Counted from the stretch's first letter, positions 12,001-27,000 are shown. The stretch: DNA of 64,000 bases from Mycteria americana (GCF_035582795.1 NC_134367.1:7302062-7366061), one strand, 5' to 3'. Translations and numbers: made by a program. The notes: generated by a model not told the origin, from the sequence alone.

Positions 12001-15000
12001 AAGCCACTTCAATGCCCTCCCCTTTCCAGATGTCATTTTGTCTCTTTAATGCCTGCAAAGCTTTAATGATATGTGGCAAAAATCTAAAGACTTCACTTTA
12101 TTTTAATTTTGCCTTTGTCAAACACAGCTAATCGAAGCTTAGGTTGAATTTCTGGACTCCATACTGGCACTGAGAAAAGGGAGGGTTTTTACATTCGCAG
12201 ATAAAAATGAGTTTGGATTTTGAAATATGAGCTGAGCAAACATTAGCATTACCTCAGACCTGTAGTTAGCAAGGTCTTTGTTAGAGGGCAGAAAGGCTAT
12301 TGGCACTTCAGTGTTGTGCTGAGCAAAACATTTGTTACTACTTTCAGGATTCCTTAAAGACTGGAGGCTCAAACTTGCATATTTTCTTCCAAGCAAGTGC
12401 TAACACTGCAACTGGCAGTGGTTGTCATTCTTGCAAATTTCAGTCAGGAAATAGCTTGAAAATCATTGTACTGGGGATTTATGTGACTTGCTTGTGTCAA
12501 CATGTTTTTTATAGCATGTTGGTAATTGGCAGTGTAGTGTTTATTTGTTTGTAATCGGCAGTCTGTGAAGCTTGATGGTTTTCAAGCTCCATCTAAGATA
12601 TAGCTCGCTAGCCTAAAGTGTCACAAGCAAACTGGAAAACCAGCAGCAAATGCTACGTAGCTTTTTGGGATGATTTATGGGTGTTCTGGTCAGATTTGAT
12701 CCTCAGGAGCTGAGTGGAGGAAAAACTAGTTTTCCTTTGCAAGCGTTCTTACTTTTGCCATTTCCCTTGAATCAGGGTCCAAGAAGCGGCAGTGCAAAGT
12801 GCTCTTTGAGTACATCCCGCAGAATGAGGATGAGCTGGAACTCAAGCTGGGAGATGTGATCGACATCAATGAAGAGGTAAGCTGTTTTACAGAGCTGATC
12901 GTCTCTTCATGGGGCCAAAATTCAAGTTGTTTTTTTGGCTGAATACTTGAATTACAACGATGTTGGAAAAACAGCGTAGGAAGTAGTGTATTTGAAGCTA
13001 AAGCTAATAGTTTAGGAGTTCTTTCTCTCAGGATCTAATCCTAACCCCCTAGATGTGTAGGGGAAGTATTTGATCATCGCAGCAATAAACTGTGATCTGT
13101 TTGTTACACAGATTCCTTTTTTGAAAGGCTTTTTCAGTTCTTTGGCCCTGTGTATGTCATCTTTGTTTTTAGGGTGTTTATGCTAAAACTGTTTGACCAG
13201 TTGCCTTTAAGTTGACATACACTAACTTGGTTTTGGTGAAAAATGTTATTTGACCTGATTTTCCAGTTCCATGCTTTCTTGCAAACTCATTGAAGCTTTG
13301 AACTAATAGTAACAGTATTCGGCACAGAAGCTTGTACCTGTAGTACAATATACTTCAACCCACTTGCACAAAAATACGGAGCATACTAATGCACTCAACA
13401 ACATGTTATTATTTCTATTGCCTTCCTTTTCCACTGGGTAAGAAATACAGTTAAAGATACGTCTTGATGTTCAGACTTTGATTGCAATGGCCCTACGTAT
13501 TTGAGTGGGGGTTTGGGGTGGAGGTTTCTTATCTTTTCCTACCTATGTGCTTCCTTGGTATCTGTTCTGTTCAGTAGCAACTTGTGTTGTGGGAGGCTTG
13601 AATATGTGGGAAGAGCGTCTCTTAGGAGAGTGAAATCTGTCAGGGAAGAAAAAGACCGGAGGGATCGTGGAAGGAACCTTTTCAGAATTAGGTGGAAAAC
13701 TTCTGCACGGCATGCTCTGACCTTCACTGGTGCCATCTGTTCTTACTACCTCCCTGAGCGTCTGAGGAAGGAGAAGACTGAACTTTTCTTCCTAGCCATG
13801 TGTCTGGCGGTGCTTTTTAAGTAGCTTTATGAGATTGTGTTTTTCACATGCATGACCTCTTTTGAAGAGAGTGCTAACTCTCCAGGATCCTGACAGTTGC
13901 CAGAAAGGACTTTTCCATTCTCCTAGCAAGGAAAAAGTTATGCTTTTAGATGCATTTGCACTAATGACTTCTAGAATTTGTTCTCTTTGAATAAACAGAG
14001 CAAGTGACTTGTAGAACCTGCTCACTAAAATCACAGTTTCATAAATACCATTGTGTGGGGGAGTTTTGTAAAGGAGTGCTCCTGGATAACCTCACCAGTT
14101 TAATTTGTGGATAGTGCCTGTACCCAGCAGTCATGACTTTGAATGGTCCAACATAAGCATTTACAAGAGATAGCATGTGCAGTAAACTCTTGCGGAAGCT
14201 GCTGTTTCGGGTTACACATGTCAACATCTGGAATTATTTTGGGAGGGGTGTTCACTATGATGTATTGGAGATGACCAAGTAGCCAAACAGAATAAAAAAG
14301 ATCAAAGAATTTCCTCATCTGGTTTCTTACGGAAACATGGATTTTATTTTATTCTTTTTTTTTGGTGGGGGGTGGGAGGGTGGGTCAGTCCCCATGCTTC
14401 TTCCTTTCCTAATGATTTGAAAATACATATTTGTAGTACCCAGCCTTTGCTACTTCTGAGAAAGTGTTAATCAAATTTTTAGGCAGATGCTACCAGATAA
14501 AAAAAATATTGCAGCTAACTATTAGAGCTGTTTCCACACTATTTTTATGATGGTGTAGAATAGACCTAACAGGTGTAGGCTCAATCTGCTTCACAAAACT
14601 GTACTGATGGACCAGAAATGTGAAGAATGGTAGAAAATACCATCCGTTGGTTGTGCAATATGCTGGGATACCTTGTCTTAAGTAACTTGCCTTCGCTACT
14701 GTGAGACGATACACTTCCATTTATATATAAAAGTTGGTACTTATCTATATGCAGATAACTCATAACTGTTACTTAAAGTGACCAAATGATCTTTCCATTA
14801 AATGGGGAAAGTAAGGTAAAATCAGCTACAGAAGGGGATCAGTTCTACCAGTTGCCTGAGAATAATTCAGTTCTTGCAATTGTTTTCATAAATTCAGTAG
14901 TTACAACTGACACTGCTGATCGTGAAATCAAAGGTGGAGGCAGACAAGATCAGAAATTAAATGGCTAATGTGGAAGAGAGCAGGCTACAAGGATCACAAG

Positions 15001-18000
15001 TAGCTTTTAGGGAAGAAGGCCCTTGTGCTACGTGCTGGCTGAATCTGCAGGGGGTTTTGTTTACAGAACATGTGGGTTTTGCATGCAAAATACGCGCACA
15101 AAGTGCACATCATAACTGTATCATTGCTGTAAAACTTTTGTTTCCCCTTTATGTCTTCCCCCTACTTCTGTCAGATGCACCACTAAATAGATTTATTTTT
15201 GTAGTATTATATTTGTAATATTTGCATGCTGTGTTATCAAGCATAATCAAAATTCATATGACTCCATTAGTGGAGTTTTTATTAAAAAAAAAAAAATCAG
15301 ATTGGCAAAACTGCTTGTTTAAGGCTTTCCCCCCCTTTGTTTAGAAATCTGAGCTTTCATCATCTTACAGAAATAAGTTGATGGGATTCACAAAAAAAGT
15401 GCTGATGTGTGTACCAGAGCTTTAACTCCCTCTTGTGGAAATTGTATCATGTGGTAAGATTTCGAAATGGAAGATAAGAGTTGTGAAATTGTCATCTGTG
15501 TTGCTAGTGTCCAGAGATGCACGGATGTTCTCCACCAAAGCATGAAGAACTTTTTAAAGCTGCTTTTTTAATGTCAATTAAAGATACCTTTTCTGATAAT
15601 ATAGTTCATATATAGTCAGGTTTCTTAAAGACAGTGTGGAGGCTGAAGCAAGTATGCTTAAGAAGTTATTGTTTTATTCCTGACTGTCTCTGAATTGGCA
15701 TCGCTTTGCCTTGCAAGTCTGTAAAGTGCTTTGCTGACCTTATTTCTTGGCAGAAGACTAAATGGATGCTCGAGTCGCTTTCTGTCTTGTAAGCATTAAA
15801 AGACCCTTTCTCATGGCTCTTGAGTGTAGTATGGGTGAATCAAGGCATTTGAATTTCAGTTTTCTGTAATGTATTAGGTAAAGCATGAGGCACCGGAGCC
15901 CAGTCAGGACTTGTCAGAAATCTACGCTTAAAATTTGTTTCAGAGGACCAGACTCTGAATTTGAACCGTCCACAGCAAAGCTATATTTGAGCACCAGGGT
16001 GTCTTTAAAAATAACAATACTCTTTTCATTGCCTGTCTGTCTCTGTAGCTGCCAGGTTTTGCATGCGTTCTGCTTGCCTGGAGGTAGGCTAGCGTTTAAA
16101 AACTATGCCTGTGTTTCAGGCATAGTGACCTACAAAACAAGGCTAAAAAAAGATAGCGTAAACAACTGCTGGTGTCTCCCCACCCCCCCGTTGCTTTTCT
16201 TTCCTCTCTAAAAACAGCCTTCCAGTCCCAAACCAGAGCAATGAAATGAAATATTTTGAAAATTTATCTTAATTATAGTTTTTAAATAGTGCTCGCTAGG
16301 CAAATACATTCGCCTTATTTAAGACATTTTGCAAAATCTTCATAAATTTGAAGAGCACAATTCTTACCCAGTCTTCTGGCATTGTTTTACACAGTCACCT
16401 ATGTGTGCCCAGCTTTTGTTCTGCCTTGAATTGTGGGGTACTCCTGATAAACACTCCATTACATTTTGGAGTATTGCAGTGTAAATGATGCACCAGGAAT
16501 CCAAGCACATAACTGAGCATTAGTGTCAATATGTTTCCTAATTCCTGAACAGGTTTATTTCCAGTGCAAAAAGGAGTTGTTTTGTGAATAGCAAAGCCAA
16601 CAAAATTTGCATCCAACAGACTTCTATCCTTAGGACTGCTGTGTGCCACCACAAAATCCTCGTGTGTCTCGGCTACCTTCATCAGCTGGCCAGCTCGGAT
16701 CAGAAAGTATCTGTACCTCTGACACATCTAGAGCTAGGCGTACGCTGTTCAGCCAGTTGCCTCCTGCTAGAAGGAATGGACAGCTTAGTTTTCCATTACT
16801 CTGTGATGCCCTTAAGGACTTTTCTCTATTCTACCCAACATTATCTGTAGAAATTCCATCTTTGAAACTTGTGTCTTTTGATCAAAATTGTTTAAAACTG
16901 TTCAATGGATACAAGGCCAGTGGGAATAGGACTGATGGAAACTGGACGAGACAGAGGAAAAGACAGATGGACAGCAAGAATACATAAAAATTTCCATAAA
17001 AGCCAGGCTAAAAGTTGCATCTTTATTTCATAAACAGTTTAATATTTCTTCTTGTGTTAGATGTGTAATGCCTGTTATTCTGTCTTACCTTGAGAAAGTT
17101 GTTGAACGTTTCGCTGCTCTTTTGGATTAATTGGCATGGGGCTAGCTTCATGTTTCAGGATCATTGCTGTAGTGATAGAAGTGACAGTAAATTATTTTCT
17201 TGCTCTTCTTTTTGCCTACTGTTTCTACATTTTTGGTAGGTTTCTTTAAACAGAAATCATGGTCACTTCAACTTTCCCAAAGTTGTTTGTAGACTTTTAT
17301 AAGTGCAGTATGGGTGGAATGGATAGGAATTTCCTTTTGCTTTATTGGTAATGTGCAAAATATTTCTATACAGGTAGAAGAAGGCTGGTGGAGTGGAACA
17401 TTAAATGGCAAGGCAGGGTTGTTTCCTTCAAACTTTGTGAAAGAATTGGAATTGGCGGATGATGGAGAAACACAGGACGCTCTGGATGACACAGGTGGTA
17501 TTCTGTTTGTTGTAAACCCTTAGCAAAGTAATTTTAGATCTCAGGTATAATTTGGAGTATCATGGTTGTAGTACAATAAAAGTTGTAAAGAATTCAAGCT
17601 TCCTAAGAACGGTAAGTATTTGTAGAATCATGGAATCATTAAGGTTGGAAAAGACCTCTAAGATCATCTAGTCCAACCATCAACCTAACACCTCCATGCC
17701 TACTAAACCATTAATTTCATTCTAGAAAACATCGATGCTGATTATGAAACCTGTCTTGCTCCCAATACACTTCTAATAAAATTGCAGTCAAGGTCTTGAT
17801 CTTGCAAATGTATATTCTATATTTTATCACTAGAAACTTTATCATATTCAGAGTTGACCTTTTTTGGTATTGGGTATAAAATTATTCTTCTGTTTAATAG
17901 ATTTTTTTCAGTCTTACTCTCACAGACGTGGGTTCTCTAACATGGAAAACTTAAGCGTTTAACCATGTCAGTTGAGAATTAAAACTTGAATTCAAGCAAA

Positions 18001-21000
18001 ACTGTATGGAAAGCCTCAACTTAAAATGAATCCTGGGAAGGGGGCCCTGGTTCTTTATCATGTTTTAATCTAACAATAAAATGGTTTTTAAGGCAGTATT
18101 TACGTTTAGCCATTCCTCTGTGGCTATGACTGTATAGCTCGGACCGAAGCAGACAGTCTGTGGCTGAACAGTAGTTGAGTGCTGAGTGGTGCCAGGCAGG
18201 TGTATGCTTTACAGGCGGTTACTTTGTTCCCTTGAAACTGCACTTCAGAGGCATTCTGGCTATGAAGACCTGTTTGAAGACTGAGGACTTGTGATACGAT
18301 ACTGCTGGAATGGGAGTGTTCTTTGGGAACAACCTCTTAATGCGAGTTAATTGATGCTTAAAGACAGCTGTGTAATGTTCAAGGGAAAAAGTGTTTTTGT
18401 GGTTTTTTTTTTTTTTTTTTTTTTTTCTTCTAGTAATGTGCACCCTCATTTACAAGATGTTCTGTATTGATTGTTTCTAACAAGGGTTTGCTCAGAGGCA
18501 GGGAAGAAAAGTCTGGCTTGGATTTTTTTTGGTAAATTGTGGAAATAATTGCAGTAGTGTAAAACAAGAGTTTTTTGACTTGAGCAGTCCCAAATAGCTC
18601 AGTGGCTGTCTCCTTGGAAGTCAAGTTCATTAAGTTTGGTGGGGTCTGGTGACACGAATTTACAAATGGGTATGTGTCTTAATTCCTGAATACTGAGATC
18701 AGTGAACTGTGGACTGGACAGTAATTTGAAGTAATTGTATTTTCTGTCAGTAACTAAGAAGTTATGATTATCAGCCCCTCGCACCCCCAGGGGTTATATC
18801 TAATGCTCAGTGCTTTCACAGTCAGGATCTCAAGTATCTGCTGGTTCTTTCTTCACTCCCAGGAAACAGTAAATGCCCCATTCACTGAGCTATGGTCTTT
18901 CAAACATGCAACCTGGACTTTTCTCATCAATGAAATTTCTAGCTATCCTTTTAGATATCTAAGAGGGATAGAACTAAGTGAAGAGTAACTCAGTTGAAGA
19001 AATGTGAGAAACTGAAGTCAAGAGGCTATGTAACTTCACAATATTATCAAAATCCCTGAAATTTATGGTTGAGGGAAGAGGCTTTAATCTTTATTGCAAT
19101 TCCCAGGCATGCATATGCTGGGAAGAACTTAACTGAAAGGCTAAAAGATGTGGGGGCTATTTTGAATTTGTTTATAAAAGCTGTCTGTTTTCACATGACT
19201 ATCTCCTGGAATTCTGCACAGGGAAATAGTTTGCCCATGAATACTAGTTTGTAGGTTTTAACAGATTTGACTGTAACTTAAAAATAAAAAAAAAGTCTTA
19301 AAAGCTGCTAACACCTAAATTAAGTTCTTCTCTGAACTACATTTTTGAGGGATGGATAAATGTTGTCCATTAAAACTGAAAGATTAAAAGAATCTAAAAT
19401 ACTTGTTATCTACTAGTGATTAATCTCAAACATTCAAATCAAGTATAGTTGTTTAACTCATTTAAAATAGGTTTTAAGTGTTATCAGGTTAAAAAGCTAT
19501 TTAAATGAATTTGCAAGAAACTCTTTTCAGGTATTTTTGATACCTAGTACATTTTAAGCAATAGGAAAATTTCACTTTGGTGTCTTGAGAGGCATCACTT
19601 TACTACTGAAGCACACTGTTTTTTTCCTGTGGCTGTTGAAACATGGTAGGACTCATTATGGACCTTCATTGATTATTACTTTCAGCAGCTATAGCTGTGC
19701 AAATGACAAGCTTTTAAATGTTGGACTAAAAACATGTCTTCCAAGAATGCATAAGCAATGTTTCATAAAACTAATGGAAAACATAAGTTTGACATTAACA
19801 GACTGTGGAGCCTGAGTGATAATTGAAATAGCAAGAAATATTAGTGATCTAATGACGTAGTTGCCAGAGTATTCAATGCAATACTGGTGTCATTTCAAAT
19901 GTTCTTATGTTAAATATACAACTAGAACAAATGTGAGGTACTACAGCTACAATAATGTTCCTAGAAAAGCTGTTTAGCAAGAGCAGTGCACGCAGCTGGG
20001 TTACTTCCACCTTTTTTTTCCCAGAAGAGCAAATAAATACTTTCAGATATTAAAACAACTTTTTCTTTCTTTTTTTTTACTTTCAGAGTCTGTTTTCAGT
20101 GGTCCTACCTCACCTGTGGTCTCTCCAGGAAATGGGAGTGAACCTGGATCTGGACCAGCACAGCCAAAGAAAATCCGAGGTATTGGGTTTGGAGATATCT
20201 TTAAAGAAGGCTCAGTGAAACTTAAGACAAGATTATCCAGTAATGAATCAGAAGATAAAAAGCAAGATAAGGTTTGTACAAGTTCATATTGTTATTTTTG
20301 GGTTTCCTGGAAAAATAATTTAGATGTGGAATCTGAAGACATGATATCTTACAGATGCTGAATACACTGGCCATTTTAAAATTTGTCAATATTGTTCCAT
20401 AATCAGAACATAATCATCTCATAGGGCTCTTGCCTATAAAAAAAACAAACCCCTTCAAACTTCTTTCATAGTGAGTTATATTTAACATTGATTCCAAAAG
20501 GTCTATTCAAATGTCTTTATTTAAAACATTAGAGAGGGAAAACCAAGCTGATACAAAAATTGTCGTTCCAAAGCCATGTGGTATGTAATAACTTCTCATA
20601 CACATAATAACTTCTCAAACACATCGCCAGTACAAGGTGTCTCATAGTTCTCTTTGTAACAGACTTTGTATATAATCTGGGACAAGAATGTTAAGTCTTC
20701 CCATACAAATGAAACTTGGCCTTTAAGACAAGGAGTATTTGAGGGTTTCTTTAGTTTTTGGCTTGAGCTTTTTTCCCAAGTTTTGGTGGGTGTTGAGGTT
20801 GCTGTTCTAGGTGTCAGCCGTCATTACCAGTGTAAATGTCCTTCAATGAATGCTGCCAAGCTTTTGGCTTTGGTGATGTCTTAGGTCAATGAGCTACATA
20901 AACTGCTGATTGTGAAAGCCTGAAAAATACCATTCTACAGTTTTTCATCCTCTTTCATTTTCTTTTCCCCCTTTTTTACAAGTGAGTGGGAAAAGGAGCG

Positions 21001-24000
21001 CTTTTATTCTCTATATCAAACTTAAAGCTTAGGGAGGAGCAGATAATGTGATGATAGTGAAATTGCTTTAGTTTGAGTTTTATTTTGATCTGATCCCAAG
21101 AGTGCTCTTATCCCTTGGAAGCACAACAGCGATGCTCAGTCCTTTATCTTGAACATATGCATTGTTTATACCCAGAGCTTATGTATGGATTTTCAGCTTT
21201 TGATAAATTAAAGGCAGCTGAGATAATCCAGTATTTCAGGTTTTTACTCAGGTGATCAATTCAAGAAAGCTTTTAAAACTTTTGTCTGATTTCAATGTTT
21301 TTGTCTGTGGATTATGGTCATTAATGCTGTTTTGGTGACTGATTTGCTTTCCTCTGCTGCTACGGAAATAATCGTAATGGTGTAGGGCAAAAGGTGGGGT
21401 GAGTCCCTGGGAAGAAGGTAGGGACAGAGACTTCCTTGAATGTGCTTTCCCTCTGTAGCAGTGCTAAGAGCAGTGCTCATTCACCTATAGACATGGTGTG
21501 TGTCGTCTTTGTTTCTGGTCCAGTCAAAACATCAGATGATTCAGAAAATGAAAGTTGCAAGACTATCGCCTTCTATTTAAGGCTCAGCGAATGTTATCTC
21601 CTAAGGAAGATGTTGTTTAGCTTGGCTTCAGGGAGACCTTTTTGTGTCCTTTTAGTATATAAAGGGGGCTTGTCAGAAAGATGGAGAGACACTTTTTGCC
21701 AAGGTCTGTAGTGACAGGACAAAGGGCAATGGTTTTAAACTGAAAGAGAGTAAATTTAGATTGGACATGAGGAAGAAATTATTTATGATGAGGGTAGTGA
21801 GACACTGGAACAGGTTGCCCAGAGAAGCTGTGGATGCCCCATCATTGGAAGTGTTCAAGATCAGGTTGGACAGGGCTCTGAGCAACCTGATCTTAGTGAA
21901 AGATGTCCCTGCCCATGGCGGGAGGGTTGGACTAGATGATCATTGAAGGTCCCTTCCAACCCAAACCATTCTATGATTCGATGAAGGCACATTGATATTC
22001 CTTGATTCTCTCCAGGCTTTGTCCCTTGAAGTAGGAGTCTGTGGGATCACTACATCTTCGTGTGAATGCTGTTAGACTAGGGTTTCAGGAGCTAGCTTTC
22101 AGTTTGCTTTCTTGTCATGAGATTGATCGTTCAAAAGTGTGTTTCCCTACTTTCTACCTTGTAACTTGGGAGTATAAAGAGCCTATCTAAAGTATGTTTG
22201 ATTAATGTGAAATCTGCTCATTTTGAATTGTGTTATTTGACTATATAAACATTAAAATACGTTGGAACTCTGTTTTGTTAATTGACTTGTCTGGAAAGTT
22301 GTTGTATGCTGTTCCGCAGCAAGAGGGGAAATGAAGTGAGAAAAGTTTTGCATAGCTTAAAGACCATGAAATAAACAGTTGAGTTTAGCACTTAATATTC
22401 CAGTTATGCTTGTTGCCAAAGTTATCCCAAAGGTGGACAGACTTAGAGAACAACCTGGAGAGCCCTAGGGAGATAATTCTCATGCAGCTCTTGCAAAAAT
22501 GGATGGCTTCTTTGGATTCGTGCTCAACTCACTTCGGAGTTAGATGGAGGGATGCTGGAAGTGCATTCTTAGTCTTTAAGGCAGTAGAAAAAGATGTCAT
22601 CAAGAAACTCTAGAGCAGAGAGGGCTTTTTTCCCTTGGGGAGTTCAGAGACTGTTCAGCACAGGAAGGCTGAGCAGTGATATATCTTAAGTGCTCAAGAG
22701 TATATATGGTCCTGCAGGAGATACTTAGATAGGTTTCAGCTGGTCCCAGCATCCTGCCTGGGCTCAGGCTATTTATACCCTGTCTGCCTAAACTTCTTCT
22801 CACACTTCTAATTGTGTCTCGTTTTGGAAGGGGGAAATGTAGAGAACTATTTCCATATTGGACTTGTTTAATCTCATAGGTGGGTTATTTTAGTGCTTCC
22901 TCCATATAGCATTCTCAAGCGAGTTAAATTGCATATGTACTCCAAGAACATCCCAAGTGTCCGTGGCTTCCTCTATGGTATGTCAGAGATACCAAATATC
23001 AGCCCGCAGGCATCATCTGGTTTTAAGGAGAGTAAATCTAGTTTCTCTGGCAGTAGAAAGTCTGTGAAGTTTAACTGTAAATGAAAATGAACAGAGTAAC
23101 TAAAGGCAATGGGATTTTTCACATCAGTAACACTATTAGGGCTGCTCAGGTAAGTACTGACTGTAAGATCATGTTCTATGTTTGTAGCTCATAGGGCTGT
23201 GAAGAAGTGGCTGCAACTGAAACTGTCTGAATCTTCCTGGCAGCTCAGTATGTCTCCTGGGGAAAAAAGAAATAATATTGGAACAATTATTTTGGTTAGA
23301 TGTTAACTCTCAAACTTGTTACTGGTTGCAATGCCTCTCTGTGGGTTTTTTTTGGTTGTGGTTTTTTATTTGTTCAAGAGAAGTCTCTAGTGACATTTTT
23401 CTGTTCTGGTTCTGTTCTGTACAAATCGTTAAGAGTGAAGGGAAGCCAGGATGGGCTTTCATGTGCTCTTACATTTGTCTGAGTAGTTAAAAACTGATTG
23501 CCTCTTCTGCTGAGGTGGTCTATGACTACTGAATACTCCTGCTTTATTCCAGTGCAAAGTAAGCATGGTCAGTGAGTTGCTTTCAGTGCAACTGTTAAAT
23601 AACCACTTCTGTTCTGTGCTGGAGGAGGCAATTTTCAGGGTAATGCAACAGTAACACTTGGAACTGCTGAAATACAATGGCAAAAGTATATCTGGCAATG
23701 TTTGAGATTGGTTTCCAGTTTGAAAGCTGTGCTGTGTCTTTAATCAGTAGACAAAATTCTAATTGCAGTGGCCATAATGAAGTAACTACGGTAAGTTCTT
23801 AATGGAGAAGCTCATTGAAGCTCTTGGAGATGGTCATTTACATCATCTCAGCTAATGAAAACCTGAGTATGTCCTGTAGTCTATCAAAAGTAAAACTCAA
23901 TAAATTTTTGTTAACAAAGTTCTTTCGTTCATATAGCCATCACCTAACCATCCCGCTGGAACGAAGCTAATTCATTGTCCCAGTACAACAAAAACTGAAA

Positions 24001-27000
24001 ACTCGTCAGAAGTAGTAAAATTGGAAGCTGATAGTAAACCAAAAGGTAAGGCTGATGGAACTTTACATCTGTTACTTGGTAGTCCTCTCTAGAGAAGTAT
24101 TTGGTTGTCACTTTTTTTGTGTGTTAAAATCTTACAATTTTGTGTATACTGGGGTTTTCTATAATGTTCTCTACCTTTGAGGAGTTACTCAAATGCAAAA
24201 GAGACTGAAGGAGTTTTTGCTTGCATTTCTGTGGAAAATGAATCAAAAATATTTGTAGGGTTGTCTCCCAGAACAAAATAAGGCTAGGGTACGAAGTTTT
24301 ATTGCAGCAGCTCCTTTGCATTAATTTGCTCTGTTGACGTGCTCAAACTGACTTACTTTCTGCCTATAGAATTGACTCTCTAGGCTCAGAATTTACTGTG
24401 GAGTTGCTAGTGTGTTGTCATAACTGTATGCGAAGTTTCTTGCGTCAGAAAGTTGGTGCTCTATGTTTTTTGTTGAAGTCTGTTCCCTAGATAATCCAGT
24501 TCCATTGTGGTTCTGTTTATAATAACTTTTTTTTTATTTTTCTTTTTTATTATCTCTAAGAATTTATGACTTCATTTAACTACCAAGTTGCATAGTTTTA
24601 TCTAGAGAGATATTTTTAAGTCAACCCAAAACACCTTGTGGGAGTGCCAACCCCATATAAAAAATTAACTTCAATTATGTGATGGGTAGACAGCTCATTT
24701 CGCCTGGTTCCAGAGCAGACGTTGTTTTGACTTCTGTATTGTAATTTCAAGTATATTTTTGTTTTATGCGGAAATACCTTATTTTGGTGTAAGTGGGTCG
24801 TTTTACATGGAATGCATAATTTGCAGAAATACGAAAACTGCAACAAACAATTGACTTTTTGCCTGTGTTCAGGAGCTGTGTAATCTAGCACAACAGCGCA
24901 CTTGAAATTGCAGGTTTGTTAGTCAGAGCCCTAGTTTATCTGTACCTGTAGCAGTATATAGGGCATCCATGCCATTTTAGCCATATTTTGGCTGTGTTGA
25001 ATTAGATAGCTGTAAACAGCATGACCATGTTTACAAACAGCCGATTATTGTCAAGAAGTGTTTGATGTAATGGCTTGAGAGTAGTTAATACTTAAGTTTT
25101 GCTATTGCAAAGCATATATCAAAAGTTTGTGAACGATGCATTCGCTGGAAGTTGATGCTTACTTGTAACTTTGAAATTTTTACTAAACACCAAAATTGGG
25201 ATAGTCTTGGGATCTTGCTTTTAAACCATTCCAGTGCTATTGCTGTAAGAGCCAGCAAGACAGTGTACAGCTCTGAGCATTGTGAAACTTGACTTGTCTA
25301 AAATTTTTTGCATAAAAATTAACCCAAGTCTGCCTAAAAAAATCTGAACATTCAGTACTGAACACTTGGAACATTCATTATTTAGCTCTTTTCGTAATTT
25401 CGGGTGCATCTCATGCTAAAAGCATAGAAATTGGCCTAATCCAGTAGCCATGCTGAGTCTCTGCTCCCTGGAGAAATGAATACGTCAGAGAGGAACTTAA
25501 ATATGGTAGTAATAGATGCTGTAGGAGAATATCAGTAAATAATAGACACCATTTAAGAGCATCTTATAACCTTTGGAGGAAAGCTAGATTTTCTTAGTGT
25601 TTTTATTTTAATATAGACCATATGATAGTTTATGTATATCATCCTCAGTTTTGAGAGAGCAAATTTAAAATAAACTGTGTTCAATATGTTAGCAAATAAA
25701 GAGATCTCTCAAATGTTTAGGCTAGTGTGGCTTATTTTGTGGTGTGGCTCTGCTATTTCTGGGAAGCTTGTTTTGGCCTCTGGTGCAAGTATGTAAAAAT
25801 ATTTTGTTTAAAAAAAATAAAATAATCACAATTTGACCCCTCTTTCCCCCCATTATGTTAGAATACAACATCTGTGATTCCTGCTACTGTATTGCTAGTC
25901 CTGAGTGTTTGGAAAAGATTCAGTTTTAAACTACCTTTTATTAAAAATATTTACTGAAGTTCAGATTTACTCTTTTGTAAATACCATCTTAGATTTCAAT
26001 GCTGGGAAGTTAAACTGGACTCTTTCTTCATCTTAACTAGCGGCAGAATATCAGGCTCACAAAATAAGATGCTGAAGTGGCAAATTATACATCCTCTTAA
26101 CGTACGTGGCCTGGTTTCTTGGGTGGTGCTGACTGCTGGGGTTCCCAGCCTGGCACGTGCGGGGAGCTTGGCAGGGTGCAGGGCTCCCTGGCTCCAGCCT
26201 TCCTGGCAGCTGGAGCAGAGTGAAAGGTTCCCTTTCTGGCACGGTTTTCTGTCTGTTGTGGGACTTGGTGCATGGGAGGAGGGCAGAAGTGCTTGGAGGA
26301 GGAGGAGAGAAGGGAAGGGTTGTATAGTTCAGCTGTACTGGCCAAATCCCCAGGCAGTAAGGAAATGCATGTATTTTTACAGAATTGGAATGTATAGAAA
26401 TGTATTACACTTGTGTTACACTTATTTGTTACTGTCCTGGTTTTGGCTGGGATAAAGTTAACTTTCTTCACAGTAGCTGGTATAGTGCTTTGTGTGAATG
26501 AATAAAATCCCTGAATTTGATAGATATTTGTAGCGTACCTGTTGAAATCTTTTTTTGGTCAGTGTGGTTTTTTTACCTTGATTTAAACATTCATCTCTTT
26601 GACATGGTTCTGTGTATGTTTCTGTAACTCTTTAGAAACCACAATATAGCCAATCTATAGTTGAGCTTTTCTGATAAGTAGATAAGGCAGTAAAATAATG
26701 CAAGTCCTAGTACCTAGGATTACTCATGTGGTTATGTATCTATGTATATCTATATAGGTATGTATCTCTCTCTCTCTCTCTCTCTCTCTCTCGGCATACT
26801 TTTGCATTTTAACATAGTGGTTGTCACTGACCAAGAGAGATTTTTATTTAAGAATACAATTTGTGCTTTTTTTTTTTAACTAAAGATTTGTATCTTTATT
26901 AAACAAAATACAACAACAACAAAAAGATTCAACTGCAACTCATTTATTTTCTTACCAGCCAGCAAAAGGCAGTCATTAAGACTTGCAGACGATCCTAATG

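Larger units (their letters stand above)
17495..20086 (+). other. CD2AP: CD2AP intron 5
   Basis: 2592 bp of intron. It holds an antisense CR1 tail at 17622-17712 and a T24 run at 18403-18426, the longest homopolymer seen in the window. A long pyrimidine tract precedes the exon 6 acceptor. Confidence 0.85.
20272..23936 (+). other. CD2AP: CD2AP intron 6
   Basis: 3665 bp of intron. It holds a 19-bp tandem duplication at 20586-20623 and a sense CR1 at about 21676-21985. No exon-like sequence was recognised. Confidence 0.85.

Noticed and set aside
13501..13824. 107-codon plus-strand open frame in intron 4
   Set aside because: No recognisable motif or splice context; length is within chance for this base composition.
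17314..17523. Open frame starting upstream of CD2AP exon 5 and running past its donor
   Set aside because: Only 17374-17494 matches CD2AP; the ends are intron read-through.
21761..21946. Open frame of about 60 codons ([20 protein letters not shown]...)
   Set aside because: It is the well-known translation of CR1 3' sequence, not a gene; the same happens on the minus strand in the 57.3 and 58.8 kb CR1 copies.
26069..26471. Overlapping 128- and 124-codon open frames on both strands in intron 7
   Set aside because: They share a GC-richer repeat-like patch that runs into an LTR edge; low-complexity composition and no family match.
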